Assembly: GCF_011440305.1 (NCBI RefSeq)
Contig: NZ_JAAOIW010000004.1
Coordinates: forward strand, 186,001-250,000
Direction: 5' to 3'
DNA: 64,000 bases
Source of the DNA: Paenibacillus agricola
Lineage (GTDB): Bacteria > Bacillota > Bacilli > Paenibacillales > NBRC-103111
The translations under genes and the position numbers were made by a program. Position 1 is the stretch's first letter. Every line of letters starts with the position of its first letter. The notes under the pieces were generated by a model that made no database searches, had not been told where the DNA came from, and was given only the letters and a program-made list of their open reading frames with translations. Shown here piece by piece: positions 41,866-50,528 of this stretch.

Positions 41866-43263
41866 TCACGCAGGCTTCGCGGTAGGCATAATCTTCGCCT
41901 GCTTCCATTTCCCAAACCTGTAATACAGCAGGTTGAGCAGCATAGCTATGCCAAAGCTGGCTGGAAAGCTCCACCAAATGTAATCAAAGCCGAATTGGTA
42001 CCCAAGGAAATAAGCGAGCGGAATGCGTATAAGCAATAACGCGATGAATGACACAACCAACGGTACAATAACCGCGCCAGATGCCCTTACAACACCCGCT
42101 ACCACACTAAAAACCCCAAAGAGGATAAACGACCACAACGTAATATTGTTAATATGTACGCCAAGATCAATCGCCTTGCCTTCAACCGGCAGGAACAAGC
42201 CGACAGCTTCACGGTTGAAGAAGTGAATACAGATCACGACCAGACCTGTTAGCAGTACATTGAACCCAACCCCTGTCCAAGTAATGCGATTGACTCGATC
42301 CCAGTTGCCCGCACCTATATTTTGCGCTGCCATCGAGGTTACCGCTCCTCCGATCGCCATTGCTGGCATTTGCACATAACTGGAAATTTGTGTCGCCACC
42401 CCGAATGCAGCAGACGCTTCAGAGCCATAGGAATTCACCAAATGAATCAGGAAAAGGTTACTCACGGAAACTACCACCATATTCAAGCCCATCGGCAGCC
42501 CCTTTTGAATGAGTGAACGCACAATATCCCATTTTAAACGAAGCATATGAAGGTCGTCCTTCGTGATACGTAAAAAATACTTTTTCCAGTACAAATACAG
42601 GAGCAGCAGCGTAAAGCTGACAAATTGCGAAATAAACGTCGCCAACGCCGAACCGGATATCCCCATTTCAGGAAAAGGTCCCATACCTACGATTAACAAA
42701 GGGTTCAAAATAATATCTAACCCTGCCGAAAGCAGCAGGAAGTAAAAGGGCGTTTTGGCATCACCAGAGCCACGCAATACAGCCATCACCAGATTATAGC
42801 CAAACATAAAAGGAACTCCGGCAAAAATAATGCGTGTATAATCAATCGCAAACTGTCTTGCATCCAAAGGCGTATTTAATAAATCCAAAATTTCGGGTGA
42901 AAAAATTAAGCCTATCGCCGAAACAATAATTGAGAGCAATAAAAAAAAGACAGCACTGGTGCCGACTACTTTCTTGGCCTCGTCTACCTTTTTGGCTCCC
43001 AAATTTTGCCCAATTAAAATGACTGCCGCCATAGCAATCCCGAATATGGCGCTTATTAACAAAAACATGATGATATTTGCATTTGAAGTAGCGGCGAGCG
43101 CCTGCTCCCCCAGAAACTTGCCAATCCAGATCGCATTGATCGATCCATTCAACGACTGAAGCACATTTCCCATTAGTATAGGCAACGAAAATAAAAAAAG
43201 TGTTTTAGCAATCGGCCCCTCCGTCAATGTAGGGCTTGCTTTTTTGGGTTCTGCAGGATTCAT
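41866..43263 (-). CDS. MATE-family multidrug/Na+ efflux pump
   Basis: A 465-aa transporter with about twelve membrane helices in two MatE repeats. The first repeat opens SLPILMGNVLQSLNGSINAIWIGKFLGEQALAATS and the second has PMGLNMVVVSVSNLFLIHLVN with FGVATQI. It exports cationic drugs or other organic ions in exchange for H+ or Na+. ATG 43261-43263 follows AAAGGAG; the longer frame adds 11 residues. It is divergent from the permease at 43393. Substrate unknown. Confidence 0.88.
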   Translation of the reverse strand: MNPAEPKKASPTLTEGPIAKTLFLFSLPILMGNVLQSLNGSINAIWIGKFLGEQALAATSNANIIMFLLISAIFGIAMAAVILIGQNLGAKKVDEAKKVVGTSAVFFLLLSIIVSAIGLIFSPEILDLLNTPLDARQFAIDYTRIIFAGVPFMFGYNLVMAVLRGSGDAKTPFYFLLLSAGLDIILNPLLIVGMGPFPEMGISGSALATFISQFVSFTLLLLYLYWKKYFLRITKDDLHMLRLKWDIVRSLIQKGLPMGLNMVVVSVSNLFLIHLVNSYGSEASAAFGVATQISSYVQMPAMAIGGAVTSMAAQNIGAGNWDRVNRITWTGVGFNVLLTGLVVICIHFFNREAVGLFLPVEGKAIDLGVHINNITLWSFILFGVFSVVAGVVRASGAVIVPLVVSFIALLLIRIPLAYFLGYQFGFDYIWWSFPASFGIAMLLNLLYYRFGKWKQAKIMPTAKPA

Positions 43264-43342
43264 AATAACGCTCCTTTGCTTTCTTGTAGCTTGCAATCGA
43301 ATACTTATTTAGAAAAGGGTACCTCAATAAATCGGACAATGC

Positions 43343-43348
43343 TATAAT
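43343..43348 (+). promoter_or_regulatory. -10 element before the permease gene
   Basis: A consensus TATAAT lies 45 bases before the GTG at 43393. The -35 region (TACCTC 17 bases upstream) is poor. GAATACTT / AAGTATTC inverted halves flank it (about 43292-43299 and 43353-43360). Confidence 0.4.
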
Positions 43349-43392
43349 ACCTAAAGTATTCATTTTAGAGAAAAATAGATAGGAGAACAACT

Positions 43393-44751
43393 GTGGTTAA
43401 CTTCAGGATTCAGACAGCCAGACCCCTGCTTTACACATTATTAGTTGCGAGCTTTATTATCCAGACCTTAACCGGTCTGCAATGGGTGCAATTTATTGAA
43501 GGTATTCTGGCTCTTATTTGCTTCTTTATTTCCATTCGGGATGCACGCGGAATGTTTCAAATCGCCGCTATTGTTTTTATTACGGCAGGTATAGCTTGCA
43601 TGATTTGGGGGCAAATTCCGCTATCACAGCTTCCCTTGCTAATGACATCCAATGTGATGCTCATTTCTTTATTGTATATGCTGCCCTTCATTAACCGAGT
43701 CATTCGGGTTGGTGGCTATGACCGGCATTTAAGCCGCTGGCTTCACGTTAAGTCCGGAAATCTCGGAAATTTGTACGTGCGTTCATTAGCGGTCAGCTAC
43801 TTGCTCTCGCTTTTTTTGTTTTTCGCTGCACTTCCCCTGCTACACCGAGTGCTAAGCAAGCATTTACAGCATCAGGAGCAAGAGCTTAAGAATCGTTTCC
43901 TGGGGATTTCAATTCTTCGTGGCTTTGGTATCGTCGCCCTCTGGAGCCCTGTCGAGCCCTTGGTTGCAACAGCCGTTGTGCTGACCGGTGTCTCCTACAT
44001 GTCTTTGCTGCCATGGATGTTCGGATTGTCGCTTGTATTGCTTGCTGCCGGCAGCTTATGGGGGCTGAGCTTTCGCCACGTCACGCTTGCCACAACACAA
44101 GGAACCGAGCCCAAGGCTCCTTCCTGGTCAAAAACCATCACTTTTTTATTCGCGTTGGTATTGCTCATTACAATCGCCTTTGGGCTGCAAGCGGTTATGC
44201 AGATATCCTTTTTCGCGGCGATGACGTTTCTGCTGCTGCCTTTTTCCTTAATATGGGCAATCACTTTGCGTCGATTTAATCGCTATATAGGCTCAATTCG
44301 CTTGCACGGAAAAGAAAGCATTGATGGGCTGCGCCATTTATTAGTATTGTTTCTGTCCTTTGGTTTCTTCAATAGCGCGGTTACCCAGAGCCCCCTGTTT
44401 CATTTGGTTGAAGGCTATGTACAAGCTATTGCCCATTTCCCGGCACTGCTATTAATTTGTATTTTCCTTGCCTGCTTTCTATTACCCGTTGCCGGTATCC
44501 ATCCGTTGGTCGTTATGGGCTTGATCGGCTTTATGCTCCAACCCATTTTGGCAATCATGAACCCGCTAAGCATCGCCATTGTGCTGATCAGCTCATGCCT
44601 AAGCGCTTCCTTTATGGGCACCTTCAATACGACAGTTACGATTATGAGTGGTCTCTTACGGGTCAATCCTTTTCGCATTACCATTTGGAACTTTGGCTAC
44701 GGGTTGGTGTTCGGAGGCATAGGGGTTATCGTCGGTTTATTGCTGCTGTAA
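43393..44751 (+). CDS. Polytopic membrane permease, family uncertain
   Basis: A 452-aa very hydrophobic protein with about eleven to twelve membrane segments (first at about 10-30, last at 430-450). Motifs such as ALWSPVEPLVATAVVLTGVSY and GIHPLVVMGLIGFML resemble anion or dicarboxylate permease-like proteins, but I cannot place it securely. GTG 43393 follows AGGAG. Its 3' end overlaps the convergent nucleotidyltransferase gene by 15 bp. Confidence 0.55.
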   Translation: MVNFRIQTARPLLYTLLVASFIIQTLTGLQWVQFIEGILALICFFISIRDARGMFQIAAIVFITAGIACMIWGQIPLSQLPLLMTSNVMLISLLYMLPFINRVIRVGGYDRHLSRWLHVKSGNLGNLYVRSLAVSYLLSLFLFFAALPLLHRVLSKHLQHQEQELKNRFLGISILRGFGIVALWSPVEPLVATAVVLTGVSYMSLLPWMFGLSLVLLAAGSLWGLSFRHVTLATTQGTEPKAPSWSKTITFLFALVLLITIAFGLQAVMQISFFAAMTFLLLPFSLIWAITLRRFNRYIGSIRLHGKESIDGLRHLLVLFLSFGFFNSAVTQSPLFHLVEGYVQAIAHFPALLLICIFLACFLLPVAGIHPLVVMGLIGFMLQPILAIMNPLSIAIVLISSCLSASFMGTFNTTVTIMSGLLRVNPFRITIWNFGYGLVFGGIGVIVGLLLL

Positions 44752-45561
44752 GACAAACAGCTTCTTACATTCTCTCCGAATGTAAGCCATACATGCAAGT
44801 GCTTCCTGCTTACGTTTTACCTTAGAGCGGTACAACGAAAAAGAAACCCCTCGCCTTGCTAGGATCGCCTCCTCAATAACGCGGTGCCACTGCCCAGGAA
44901 CATGTTCCAAGGCGTAGTGGCCAGCCGCTGCTTTGGTCGTAACATCCCGCTCACGGAGCGTATAAAATAACCGGCATATGCCAAGCACGCCCCATTCCAG
45001 ATCGGCTCGCCGAAAAAATTTCCGTTCCGCATATGGCGAGCTAAGCCGGTGCGCTCGGTGGATCCAGCCCTTCCAATAGGTATCGAGATTGGTCAACAAA
45101 CTGCTCATCAGCTGCTGCTCATCGACCTGGAAAGGCAGCTCTGAGGTTAACGGTCCCTTAACCGCTATCCCATATTTCTTCAGCTCAAACCATGTTACCA
45201 GATTTAGCTCAAAATATCCCGCTTCGTGCATCTGCCCATCGTGAAAATAAGGAAAAGGAGCCATTTCGTGCTGAAGCTTACCCAAGTCCGCCCAGGTTAC
45301 ATAAATACCACTTAAGCTAGGCAAAGCATATTGGCGCTCTACATCTTCATGAATGGATCGTATAAGGGCTATTTCCGCTGCTTCCAGTCGCTTGCCTGTA
45401 ACAGCAATAAAATCAATATCACTTTTTTCGATCGAATAATCGTCCAAAGCGACAGAGCCATATAAATACCAGCCTTCCAATAAAGCTGGGCTAGCTTCTT
45501 CTATTTGTCCCATATATAATTGTATAATTTCCGAAAAACGCGGATGGAGCTTGGAGATCAT
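44737..45561 (-). CDS. DUF4111 aminoglycoside-adenylyltransferase-like protein
   Basis: A 274-aa nucleotidyltransferase. YLYGSVALDDYSIEKSDIDF (33-52) holds the GS...DxD metal-binding motif (Asp48 and Asp50). The C-terminal half is the helical AadA/DUF4111 domain. Relatives adenylylate streptomycin or spectinomycin, but the low similarity expected for chromosomal members means activity and resistance are unproven. ATG 45561 follows AAAGGAGG. Convergent overlap with the permease. Confidence 0.75.
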   Translation of the reverse strand: MISKLHPRFSEIIQLYMGQIEEASPALLEGWYLYGSVALDDYSIEKSDIDFIAVTGKRLEAAEIALIRSIHEDVERQYALPSLSGIYVTWADLGKLQHEMAPFPYFHDGQMHEAGYFELNLVTWFELKKYGIAVKGPLTSELPFQVDEQQLMSSLLTNLDTYWKGWIHRAHRLSSPYAERKFFRRADLEWGVLGICRLFYTLRERDVTTKAAAGHYALEHVPGQWHRVIEEAILARRGVSFSLYRSKVKRKQEALACMAYIRRECKKLFVLQQQ

Positions 45562-45613
45562 GCAATTACGCCTCCTTTCAATCATGGCTAATTATGTGTT
45601 TCTTATAGCCCGC

Positions 45614-46693
45614 TCAGTCGTTCAATTCTTCCTCTGCTCTGCTTGTGATACGCTCTACAATCTGCTCCAAAGGCTCAGGCTGCAGCAATTCAATAGGCAA
45701 GATGCCTTTGTCAAACAGCAGGTCCTCGCCCTCCAAAACCACCACATAACGATTTCCCAGCTTCGCAATATGCAGCCTGTCTCCGAAATCTGCCAATAAT
45801 GCGCGTACGGTCATATTACCCAATTTCAATTTCATTTCAATCTCCGGCTGCTGCTCAATCAGGATCGAAGAAGCTTCCATAACCTGCACAGGCGACCACT
45901 TTTCCTGAAGCTCTCGTTTCTCGCTATAAGCCCATGTTTCCATCTCCAACGTTTCCTGCTCGCGTCCTTGCACATTATCCACATAGGCCTCTTCAATATA
46001 TTGATGGACAAAGCCCAGCACCTGTTCATTCAAAATTTCCGGCTGCGACTTCTCATACTCCACATATTTCAAAAAGTCCTCGAAGTAACGTGCGTGCGAG
46101 GATTGATGGATTTTCAGCTCCCATGGCTCCAGCATACCTTCCTCAGGCATATGTGGATACATAATCGACTTCATATTTTTCGCATTTATGGCCATTTCCA
46201 CCTTTTTCAAAAGGCTGCGTTCATCGGTTATGCGGGCGATTTTTTGCTCAAAGTCACATTTGAGTACAAAAATAAAAGGCTCATCAAAAAGCTGGCTTAG
46301 TTTAGCGCGAGCAATAAATACGGCTCCTCCACGAATCGCACTCGTATCCATATAAGCTTGGACAAAAGCTTCCGCATGCTCAATGTAGGCATCCTGTGTC
46401 TCGGCAATACGCAAGCGGGCAAATAAATTATAGTTGGGGTTGCTATCCAGCTCAAAGCCAGGCTCAACAACAAAACGTCCGATCTTGGTCGGCACCTGCT
46501 CGGCTTTCGGATTGCGTTCGGCATGGCGCTTGGCGATTTTGGCGAATTCTCCGCCCAGGAACGAGCTCAGCTCACTCTCCGCGTAATCCTCACCATCCAT
46601 CGTCTGGTAATGCTTGCAGCGCTTCGTGCCCTGCTCTTCTTCACCCTCGGCTTGTATTACAAAAAAAGATATCGTATCGATGTCAAACTTCAT
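45614..46693 (-). CDS. DUF3900-like protein
   Basis: A 359-aa soluble, acidic protein with no signal or membrane segment. MKFDIDTISFFVIQAEGE and the central region (FIARAKLSQLFDEPFIFVLKC, MLEPWELKIHQSSHARYF) look like the DUF3900 family of Bacillales, for which no function is known to me. ATG 46693 follows GGGAG at some distance. It is separated from the nucleotidyltransferase by 52 bp. The family placement is moderate. Confidence 0.55.
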   Translation of the reverse strand: MKFDIDTISFFVIQAEGEEEQGTKRCKHYQTMDGEDYAESELSSFLGGEFAKIAKRHAERNPKAEQVPTKIGRFVVEPGFELDSNPNYNLFARLRIAETQDAYIEHAEAFVQAYMDTSAIRGGAVFIARAKLSQLFDEPFIFVLKCDFEQKIARITDERSLLKKVEMAINAKNMKSIMYPHMPEEGMLEPWELKIHQSSHARYFEDFLKYVEYEKSQPEILNEQVLGFVHQYIEEAYVDNVQGREQETLEMETWAYSEKRELQEKWSPVQVMEASSILIEQQPEIEMKLKLGNMTVRALLADFGDRLHIAKLGNRYVVVLEGEDLLFDKGILPIELLQPEPLEQIVERITSRAEEELND

Positions 46694-46737
46694 CTCTGCA
46701 GCTCCCTAACGAGAATAAACGGCTATGACCACATATA

Positions 46738-46782
46738 AAAACCCACCCCTAGGCATAACAAGCCAGCAAGGCGGGTTTTTAC
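46738..46782 (-). terminator. Terminator of sodC
   Basis: On the minus strand AAAACCCGCC pairs with GGTGGGTTTT, followed by TATATG; the loop is about 22 bases. It lies 50 bp after the sodC stop. Confidence 0.7.
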
Positions 46783-46830
46783 ATTTTAACATAGGTTTAA
46801 TAGAGGCGGCAATGCCAAGTAGACACCCTG

Positions 46831-47463
46831 TTAGACAATGGCACCACAAGCAATACGCGCTCCGGAGTTGCCTGCAGGATCTGTTTTATAGTCGTCAGCG
46901 GCCTCATGAATAATCAATGAGGTGCCACCCGCCTTCAAAAGTGAATTCGCCTTGTCCTTGCTTAATGTCACCATCTTGTTCAGAAGCTCAGCTTTGCCGG
47001 TGCCATCTGTCCCAACCTCAAGGTTCATCAGATCTCCGATATGCGGACCTTGCGGATTCTCAAAGCCATGCTGTTTCCCGGTTGGGTTCAAATGTGCTCC
47101 CGCCGATGTAAAGTCGGGGCCGGTGCATACGCCATTCTGGTGAATATGGATACCATGCTTACCGGGTGTTAAGCCCATAACCTCGACCTGTATCTTAACG
47201 CCATCAGCTACCGCGGAAAGCGTGGCTGTTCCGGTCTTGGCTCCACTGCCGTTTACAATGTCGATATGCTTGACCATCTCCGCCGACTCCTTGCGTTTGC
47301 CCATCTCCGTTGAAGCAGACTCCGCTGATGTCGCCTTACTCTCGTCATGCTGCCCGGTTGGATGGCGTTCAGCCATTGTAGGCTGGTTCTTCCATTCACA
47401 ACCCGAAAAAAGCAGGATACAGCTCAGCAGCAAGACCCCTTTTGTAGTCTTTGTGTTCATCAT
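46831..47463 (-). CDS. sodC: Cu/Zn superoxide dismutase, lipoprotein
   Basis: A 210-aa exported enzyme that dismutates superoxide. The lipobox LFSGC places the lipid Cys at 22. GIHIHQNGVC (Cu ligands), GAHLNPTGKQHG (bridging and Zn His), HIGDLMN, and SLIIHEAADDY with GNSGARIACG supply the ligand set and the active-site Arg. The Cys pair (GVC...ACG) can form the conserved disulfide. ATG 47463 follows GGAGG. It acts at the cell surface as the membrane-anchored SOD of many Gram-positives. Confidence 0.9.
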   Translation of the reverse strand: MMNTKTTKGVLLLSCILLFSGCEWKNQPTMAERHPTGQHDESKATSAESASTEMGKRKESAEMVKHIDIVNGSGAKTGTATLSAVADGVKIQVEVMGLTPGKHGIHIHQNGVCTGPDFTSAGAHLNPTGKQHGFENPQGPHIGDLMNLEVGTDGTGKAELLNKMVTLSKDKANSLLKAGGTSLIIHEAADDYKTDPAGNSGARIACGAIV

Positions 47464-47553
47464 TCTACCTCCATAGGTTCAATGTACCGTACCATTGTTG
47501 ACCTGTTGGAGGTGAAATAAACCCTAACCCTCGTGATAAGTCGCAGCGAAGGT

Positions 47554-48219
47554 TTAGTTTTCGTCGATAATCGGCTCTGGTGCTAGCTCCTCAATCGGAT
47601 CAAAAAATAAGATATGTGGCTTTTTCAGCACCCAGGTCGTCATACAACGCTGGTTGGCTACATTGACGGTTTTGATGGGGTCAAGTAGGATGCCTTGCAG
47701 CTTATCCGTTGTTTTCATCAAGCGTCCTTCATCGACCAAGTAACGGATACTGCGGTCCGGTAGCCGGTAACGGTTTTGCCCAAGCGGAATCACCTTCTCC
47801 TCGATCCCGATCGAAGAAGCGAGCCGCACGAATAACAAGCCGCCCGGCTTTAGCACCCGCCACAGCTCATGAAGCATCCGCTGGAAATGCGCATCATGGT
47901 CGGCAAAATGTAGCACGGCGCTACTGATCACTACATCAAAGCTATCGTTGGCGGAGTTGATTTTCTCAAGCGATTCGACCCGGGCATATTCATCCTTCCA
48001 GCCCGGGGCAAGCTTGGCTCCTAGCCGCCTTACCTCCTCGATCGCTTCCTCCGAACGGTCAATCGCGTTGATTTCAAAGCCGTTACGCATAAAATAAACC
48101 AGGTTGCGTCCCGTACCGCAGCCCGCGTCCAAAATGCGCATGCCTTTAATAATTCGCCCCTTCAAAAGCTGGTCGAACAAATAAATATCGATATCACCGA
48201 ACAGTTCACGAGGGTTCAT
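47554..48219 (-). CDS. Class I SAM methyltransferase
   Basis: A 221-aa methyltransferase. ILDAGCGTGRNL (motif I), the acidic NAIDRSEEA loop, SFDVVISSAVLHFAD (motif II) and VLKPGGLLFVRLAS (motif III) are clear. The N-terminal RELFGDIDIYLFDQLLKG resembles tellurite-resistance/TehB-like and other small-molecule methyltransferases. Substrate unknown. ATG 48219 has only a weak site. Gene context (sodC on one side, a palindrome on the other) gives no clue. Confidence 0.82.
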   Translation of the reverse strand: MNPRELFGDIDIYLFDQLLKGRIIKGMRILDAGCGTGRNLVYFMRNGFEINAIDRSEEAIEEVRRLGAKLAPGWKDEYARVESLEKINSANDSFDVVISSAVLHFADHDAHFQRMLHELWRVLKPGGLLFVRLASSIGIEEKVIPLGQNRYRLPDRSIRYLVDEGRLMKTTDKLQGILLDPIKTVNVANQRCMTTWVLKKPHILFFDPIEELAPEPIIDEN

Positions 48220-48351
48220 CCGTTTATCAGCCCGATTCTACTAATTTTCCATATTTGGTGCTGATATTATATCATCTATAAACGAAGAAAACTATGCTTA
48301 CCCCAGCAAAAGGTGTAACGGTACAGGGGAACAAGAACGTTTCAGACAGGA

Positions 48352-48399
48352 TACCCAACAAAGGGCTGCTAAACAATCTTAGCAGCCCTTTGTTGGGTA
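48352..48399. terminator. Perfect 21-bp palindrome without a T-run
   Basis: TACCCAACAAAGGGCTGCTAA (48352-48372) is matched exactly by its complement at 48379-48399 around ACAATC. It lies in the 212-bp gap downstream of the hydrolase gene ending at 48432. No T-run follows on either strand, so a transcript-end role is likely but not canonical. Confidence 0.5.
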
Positions 48400-48431
48400 C
48401 GTGTAAGGATGAAATCTCAATTTGCCAAACG

Positions 48432-50126
48432 CTACGCTCTGTGAAGAGCCGCATGCAATTGGCCCAATAAGCCCATTCCCATCTGCGATAGGACGCGATA
48501 GCCGCCACGCTGGAGCTCTTCGCCGTTGCGGTTGCTCTGGGCAACTCCCTTAAGTAGGCCGTCAGGGGTGAGATAAGCCGGCAGTGCAGCATAAGCGGCT
48601 TGAGCGGCTTGCTGGGATAACTGCGCCTCCGCTAAGGCTGCGGTGCCAAGCGTTTCCTGAGCCAGCTTCCCGCGCAGAAAACGACTTCCAATCGCCAAGG
48701 CTGCGGCAATACCTGAGCTGCCTGACGTATCCACGCCTGTTTCCGGCTCTCCAACAAATACAGCCCAGCATCCATCCGCTTGCTGGCTTCGTCTTGCCGC
48801 TCCGGCAACACGTACCCACTCCTCCAATAATGTGCGGAAAGCGGCAGAGCCGGCTACCTCCTGGATCGCGCTCGTCGCACCCTTGTCGGTGAATACGGCG
48901 ATTGAGCGGCTCAAACCGAGCATATACCAAGCATAGGCTCTTGCCCAGTTTCGAAATGAACGGTTGCCGTTGGTATGCCAGCGTAAATAGACGTCATCGT
49001 CTATGACCAGCAGCTTTTGGCGGACCGTTAGCTGGCGCACAGCTTCCTCAGCCAAATCCTTGCGATCCCATGCCGCAGCAAACTGGGCTAAAGGATAGGC
49101 GATTGTGTACGAGCCTTCTGCCGATAACGTGCTGCCATCCATAATCGCACCACCCTGCTTAAGCTCCCTGTAAAAGTAATCAATCGCCATTTGAATCGAA
49201 GGATGTGCTGGCCAGAGCATCGCCACAGACGCAAACGGCAATGTGCCTTCGATGCCATAAATATGGCCGTCGACAGGCTCGCTTCTTGGATTTTCGTACA
49301 CAAGCTGTCCCTGAGCATCGAAAAAATGCTGCAGATGAAAAGCGGCGGCTTCTGAGTAGAAAGCACGTTCTGCTTCGCCTACAGCTGCTGTGGATAAATC
49401 CAGCAGCCCATCAAGTACGCAGCCCTCCATCCATCCAAAGGTTTGCAGCGAAGCCGTACTTGCAAGCGCAGATAATAACGCTTCTATCCGTTGCTCATGC
49501 GGGCCTTCATGCTGTGTTAGCAGCACATGCGGCTGTAACAGATCAGGTGCATCTGCTGATGCGGTGTTAGCCTCTCCTAGATTGGCAGCAGCTTCATTGA
49601 TCCCACGAGTGCCACTTTCATACCCATCGCCACTTACATCTTTGCTGCTTCCAGCCATCATGCCATCGTCCCCATCAAGCTTCGCGAATATCCAAAGCGG
49701 CAGCTCGCCCTGCACCATCCGCAGTGCAACCCCCTCTTTGAGGGCAACCTCAACAGCTTCCTTAGGTAGCTGTATTTCAAATGGCTGGAGTACATACGCA
49801 TATTTAATGTCGAAGCTTCCCAGATAAGCCCCACTAACAGCGCTTACAACATCAATTATTTTTTCTTCACGTACATCCACGGCCACAGTTATACGTAAAA
49901 ACGCCGAGAAGGACTGCTGCGCATACCATGCGCCAGCAGCCTTCTCAGGATGTACCCAATGGATGTGTGTGGACTCATTCGCGGAAGCCTGCAGAATCGG
50001 AACCGCCGACCAGCCAAAGGGTACTCTTTTCCCTTCGGGCTTATTATCAAATGGTCGTTTCCCTATACATGGAGCGTCGATGCTTGCAGGTCGGACATAC
50101 TTCAAATTGGCATTCACAGTTTCCAT
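48432..50126 (-). CDS. GH88/GH105-like (alpha/alpha)6 hydrolase
   Basis: A 564-aa protein without a signal peptide. The C-terminal 350 residues resemble unsaturated glucuronyl/rhamnogalacturonyl hydrolases: YLRWHTNGNRSFRNWARAYAWYMLGL (the WxRGxGW-type motif, altered) and DTSGSSGIAAALAIG (family motif ETSGSA). The N-terminal 200 residues form a strand-rich domain, with a Gly/Asp/Ala insertion near 170-215. ATG 50126 follows GGAG at nine bases; upstream starts are unlikely. It starts 34 bp after the Rieske gene, in the same operon. The catalytic residues of GH88/105 cannot be confirmed, so the activity is uncertain. Confidence 0.65.
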   Translation of the reverse strand: METVNANLKYVRPASIDAPCIGKRPFDNKPEGKRVPFGWSAVPILQASANESTHIHWVHPEKAAGAWYAQQSFSAFLRITVAVDVREEKIIDVVSAVSGAYLGSFDIKYAYVLQPFEIQLPKEAVEVALKEGVALRMVQGELPLWIFAKLDGDDGMMAGSSKDVSGDGYESGTRGINEAAANLGEANTASADAPDLLQPHVLLTQHEGPHEQRIEALLSALASTASLQTFGWMEGCVLDGLLDLSTAAVGEAERAFYSEAAAFHLQHFFDAQGQLVYENPRSEPVDGHIYGIEGTLPFASVAMLWPAHPSIQMAIDYFYRELKQGGAIMDGSTLSAEGSYTIAYPLAQFAAAWDRKDLAEEAVRQLTVRQKLLVIDDDVYLRWHTNGNRSFRNWARAYAWYMLGLSRSIAVFTDKGATSAIQEVAGSAAFRTLLEEWVRVAGAARRSQQADGCWAVFVGEPETGVDTSGSSGIAAALAIGSRFLRGKLAQETLGTAALAEAQLSQQAAQAAYAALPAYLTPDGLLKGVAQSNRNGEELQRGGYRVLSQMGMGLLGQLHAALHRA

Positions 50127-50160
50127 TGCTTCACACTCCATTGGGATAATTAGGCTGGCC

Positions 50161-50523
50161 TTAAGCAAATTGTAAATAAAGCTGGTCGCCTTCAACTTCC
50201 ACTTTACAGCCGCGAAGCTTGACGGAGCCATTAACCAAATGCTGACCTGTTATCAAATCGAACTCCCAGCCATGCCATGGGCAACGAACGATTTCCTGGT
50301 CACGTCCATATTCATATTCATAAACAAGAGAAGGCAATCGCGTTCCGCAAACCGTGCCTTCACAAATAGGAGCCGCTGCATGCGGGCATACGTTACGCCA
50401 GGCATAGTAATTGCCATTAACCAAAAATATGCCATATTCCATATTTTTGACTGTTACGATTTTCCGACCTTTTTCAGCTAATTCCTGCACAGTTGCGGCT
50501 GCGAATCTTGTGGATGTTGTCAT
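50161..50523 (-). CDS. Rieske [2Fe-2S] protein
   Basis: A 120-aa ferredoxin-type protein. NVCPHAAAPICEG and RCPWHGWEFDL give the C-x-H and C-x2-H ligands of the Rieske cluster, with no catalytic oxygenase domain. Such proteins donate electrons to oxygenases, but the only oxygenases nearby are the FAD monooxygenase and the PhyH dioxygenase, neither of which needs one by family. ATG 50523 is 5 bp from the amidohydrolase stop, so translation is coupled. The partner is unidentified. Confidence 0.87.
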   Translation of the reverse strand: MTTSTRFAAATVQELAEKGRKIVTVKNMEYGIFLVNGNYYAWRNVCPHAAAPICEGTVCGTRLPSLVYEYEYGRDQEIVRCPWHGWEFDLITGQHLVNGSVKLRGCKVEVEGDQLYLQFA

Positions 50524-50528
50524 GCTGG

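Noticed and set aside
41678-41923. 81-aa Cys/Phe/Leu-rich frame
   Set aside because: It reads through the terminator 41692-41738 and a pyrimidine-rich stretch, and overlaps the end of the MATE gene on the other strand.
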